A stretch of DNA of 8,928 nucleotides from Alphaproteobacteria bacterium (GTDB lineage: Bacteria > Pseudomonadota > Alphaproteobacteria > Rhizobiales > Hyphomicrobiaceae). How positions within the stretch are numbered: position 1 is the stretch's first letter; every line of letters begins with the position of its first letter. Both the position numbers and the translations under genes were made by a program. Below are positions 7,369-8,928 of this stretch, piece by piece. Where the stretch lies: assembly GCA_022600335.1 (NCBI GenBank), contig JAHZKN010000338.1, forward strand, positions 1 to 8,928. The letters run 5' to 3'. The notes beneath the pieces are model-generated. The model searched no databases and was not told where the DNA came from. It was given only the letters and a program-made list of their open reading frames with translations.

Positions 7369-8757
7369 CTATGCCGTGGCAGCGGTTTGGCGATCGCTAT
7401 CGCGGGCTTCACGCTCGAGTTTCATCCGCTCTGCAACCAGGAATGCCAGCTCCAATGCCTGATCCGCATTTAGCCGTGGATCGCAATGGGTGTGATACCG
7501 ATCCATCAGGTCTGATTCAGAAATGGCGGTAGCACCACCCGTACACTCAGTGACGTTCTGTCCGGTCATTTCGACATGGATTCCGCCAGCGTGGGTACCC
7601 TCCGCGCGATGGATGTCAAAGAAGTGCTCGACTTCTTTTAGGATCCGATCGAAGGGGCGAGTCTTGAAACCGGTTGCGGCTGAAATTGTGTTGCCATGCA
7701 TTGGATCGCACGACCACACAACAGACCGGCCTTCCCGTTCAACGGCGCGGATAAGCCCAGGCAAATGCTTCTCAGCTTTATCAAAGCCAAATCGGCAAAT
7801 CAGTGTTAAACGTCCCGACTCGTTTTTCGGATTGAGCTGGTCAATCAAGCCAAGCAGGCCATCGCCATCAAGCGTTGGACCACATTTCAAACCGATTGGG
7901 TTTGTAATGCCGCGGCAGAATTCCACGTGGGCATGATCTGGTTGACGCGTTCTGTCGCCAATCCAAATCATGTGGCCTGATGTGGCAACCCAATCACCCG
8001 TCGTCGAGTCACAGCGCGCAAGCGCCTGCTCATAACCAAGCAGCAACGCCTCATGGCTGGTATAGAACCGTGTTGATTGCAGCTCACGCGTCGTATCCGC
8101 AGTCACACCACAGGCGCGCATGAAATTCATCGTTTCAGAAATCCGATCCGCCAACTCCTGATAGCGGTGGCCTTGTGGGCTGTCTTTCACAAAACCAAGT
8201 GTCCACTGATGCACGCGTTCCAGGTTGGCATAACCGCCACCTGCAAACGCGCGCAGGAGATTGAGTGTTGCAGCAGATTGACGATAGGCTTCGATCTGCC
8301 GATTGGGATCCGGAATGCGCGCTTCTGGCGTAAACTCAGAGCCATTAATAATGTCACCGCGGTAGCTTGGAAGCTCCTCGCCATCTTTCTTTTCGGTGGG
8401 GGAGGAACGCGGTTTGGCGAACTGGCCAGCAATCCGTCCAACTTTGACGACCGGCAACCCACCAGCATACGTCAACACGACGGCCATTTGCAGGAAGACA
8501 CGAAAAAAGTCACGGATGTTGTCGGCGTGATGCTCTAGAAAACTTTCGGCACAATCGCCGCCCTGCAACAGGAAGCCTTTTCCAACAGCGACGTCAGCGA
8601 GTTGGCCTTTGAGATCGCGCGCTTCACCGCCAAAAACCAAGGGCGGAAACGTCGCCAATTTGGCTTCAACGGATTGCAGCTTGTCTTGATCGGGATAGTC
8701 CGGAACCTGGACAATCGGCAGATTGCGCCAGCTCTCAGGTGACCATTTGGTGGCCAT
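7369..8757 (-). CDS. aroG: Class II (plant-type) DAHP synthase
   Basis: 3-deoxy-7-phosphoheptulonate synthase joins phosphoenolpyruvate and erythrose 4-phosphate, the committed entry to the shikimate pathway and aromatic amino acids; cytosolic. At 462 residues it has normal class II length. By comparison with the M. tuberculosis enzyme the metal ligands are all visible: C69 in QGGDCAES, H354 in DPMHGN, E396 in [11 protein letters not shown] and D426 in HTHCDPRLN. The PEP-site stretch [10 protein letters not shown] is at 286-295 and ECTGG at 404-408. The frame stays open to an ATG at 8862, but I choose the ATG at 8757 because family members begin at [10 protein letters not shown], because GGAG sits 9 nt upstream (8767-8770), and because the longer start would lie upstream of the best -10 candidate. 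The 35 extra residues would be an Arg/Lys-rich run unlike the family. The symbol varies between genomes (aroG, aroF or aroA for the same family). nadE follows after 103 bp. Confidence 0.96.
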   Translation of the reverse strand: MATKWSPESWRNLPIVQVPDYPDQDKLQSVEAKLATFPPLVFGGEARDLKGQLADVAVGKGFLLQGGDCAESFLEHHADNIRDFFRVFLQMAVVLTYAGGLPVVKVGRIAGQFAKPRSSPTEKKDGEELPSYRGDIINGSEFTPEARIPDPNRQIEAYRQSAATLNLLRAFAGGGYANLERVHQWTLGFVKDSPQGHRYQELADRISETMNFMRACGVTADTTRELQSTRFYTSHEALLLGYEQALARCDSTTGDWVATSGHMIWIGDRTRQPDHAHVEFCRGITNPIGLKCGPTLDGDGLLGLIDQLNPKNESGRLTLICRFGFDKAEKHLPGLIRAVEREGRSVVWSCDPMHGNTISAATGFKTRPFDRILKEVEHFFDIHRAEGTHAGGIHVEMTGQNVTECTGGATAISESDLMDRYHTHCDPRLNADQALELAFLVAERMKLEREARDSDRQTAATA

Positions 8758-8850
8758 CACGGTGTACTCCATCTTCAACAGAAACGTGCGACGCCCTCTT
8801 CCGGCCTTCCGGCGACGTGCGCAGAAAGAGGATCGTCCACTTTTGTGCCG

Positions 8851-8880
8851 CTTATAGGACATCGGCCAAACGGATGCCAG
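8851..8880 (-). promoter_or_regulatory. Sigma-70-like promoter candidate for DAHP synthase
   Basis: On the minus strand CTGGCA (8880 down to 8875) and TATAAG (8856 down to 8851) match 4 of 6 and 5 of 6 consensus bases with an 18-bp spacer (or TGGCAT with 17). Transcription would start near 8843-8845 and give a leader of about 87 nt before the ATG at 8757. The leader contains a GC-rich stretch with repeated CCGGAAG and CGTGCG but no clear attenuator and no obvious leader peptide. The 48 bases beyond it to the window edge hold nothing I can assign. Confidence 0.4.
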
Positions 8881-8928
8881 AGCGTCAGCTGCTTAATGAT
8901 GTTGGCACCCCTTCGGTTCGTGTTGCAG

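Noticed and set aside
8893..8928. 3' end of an upstream minus-strand gene (open to a TAA at 8893-8895)
   Set aside because: Eleven codons give no recognisable C-terminus, and the other two minus-strand frames are equally uninformative.

Overview
The window reads as a chromosomal housekeeping segment of an alphaproteobacterium, most likely in or near the Hyphomicrobiales (Rhizobiales). The grounds are a class II (plant-type) DAHP synthase, a citramalate synthase next to cysS, a two-domain glutamine-dependent NadE, a GluRS with the KALSKR form of the signature loop, and a DUF2865-type secreted protein, a family I know mainly from that order. Base composition is moderate (a little over half G+C by eye), and no gene differs obviously from its neighbours in codon use. 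This placement is inference from family knowledge; no database was searched.

Layout, left to right. On the minus strand: the N-terminal half of cimA (runs off the left edge), a 177-bp gap with a clear dyad, then cysS. Next come a 494-bp divergent intergenic region that is unusually rich in short repeats and palindromes, and one plus-strand gene for a secreted, ten-cysteine DUF2865-like protein. A 43-bp convergent gap follows, then three minus-strand genes transcribed right to left: class II DAHP synthase, then nadE, then gltX, separated by 103 and 90 bp. A promoter candidate for the DAHP synthase lies near the right edge.

Functionally, the minus-strand genes supply amino-acid biosynthesis (DAHP synthase opens the shikimate pathway; CimA opens the threonine-independent route to isoleucine), NAD+ synthesis (NadE) and tRNA charging (CysRS, GluRS). 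They are linked by general growth metabolism, not by a shared pathway. The plus-strand gene is the only one of unknown function and the only exported product.

I found no mobile element, CRISPR array, RNA gene or defence module, and nothing that amounts to a clearly new system. The parts most worth a second look are the cysS/DUF2865 intergenic region (three 13-bp near-palindromic units at 16-17 bp period, helically phased CCGCAT repeats, a 6+3+6 palindrome and a distant inverted copy) and the DUF2865-like protein itself.
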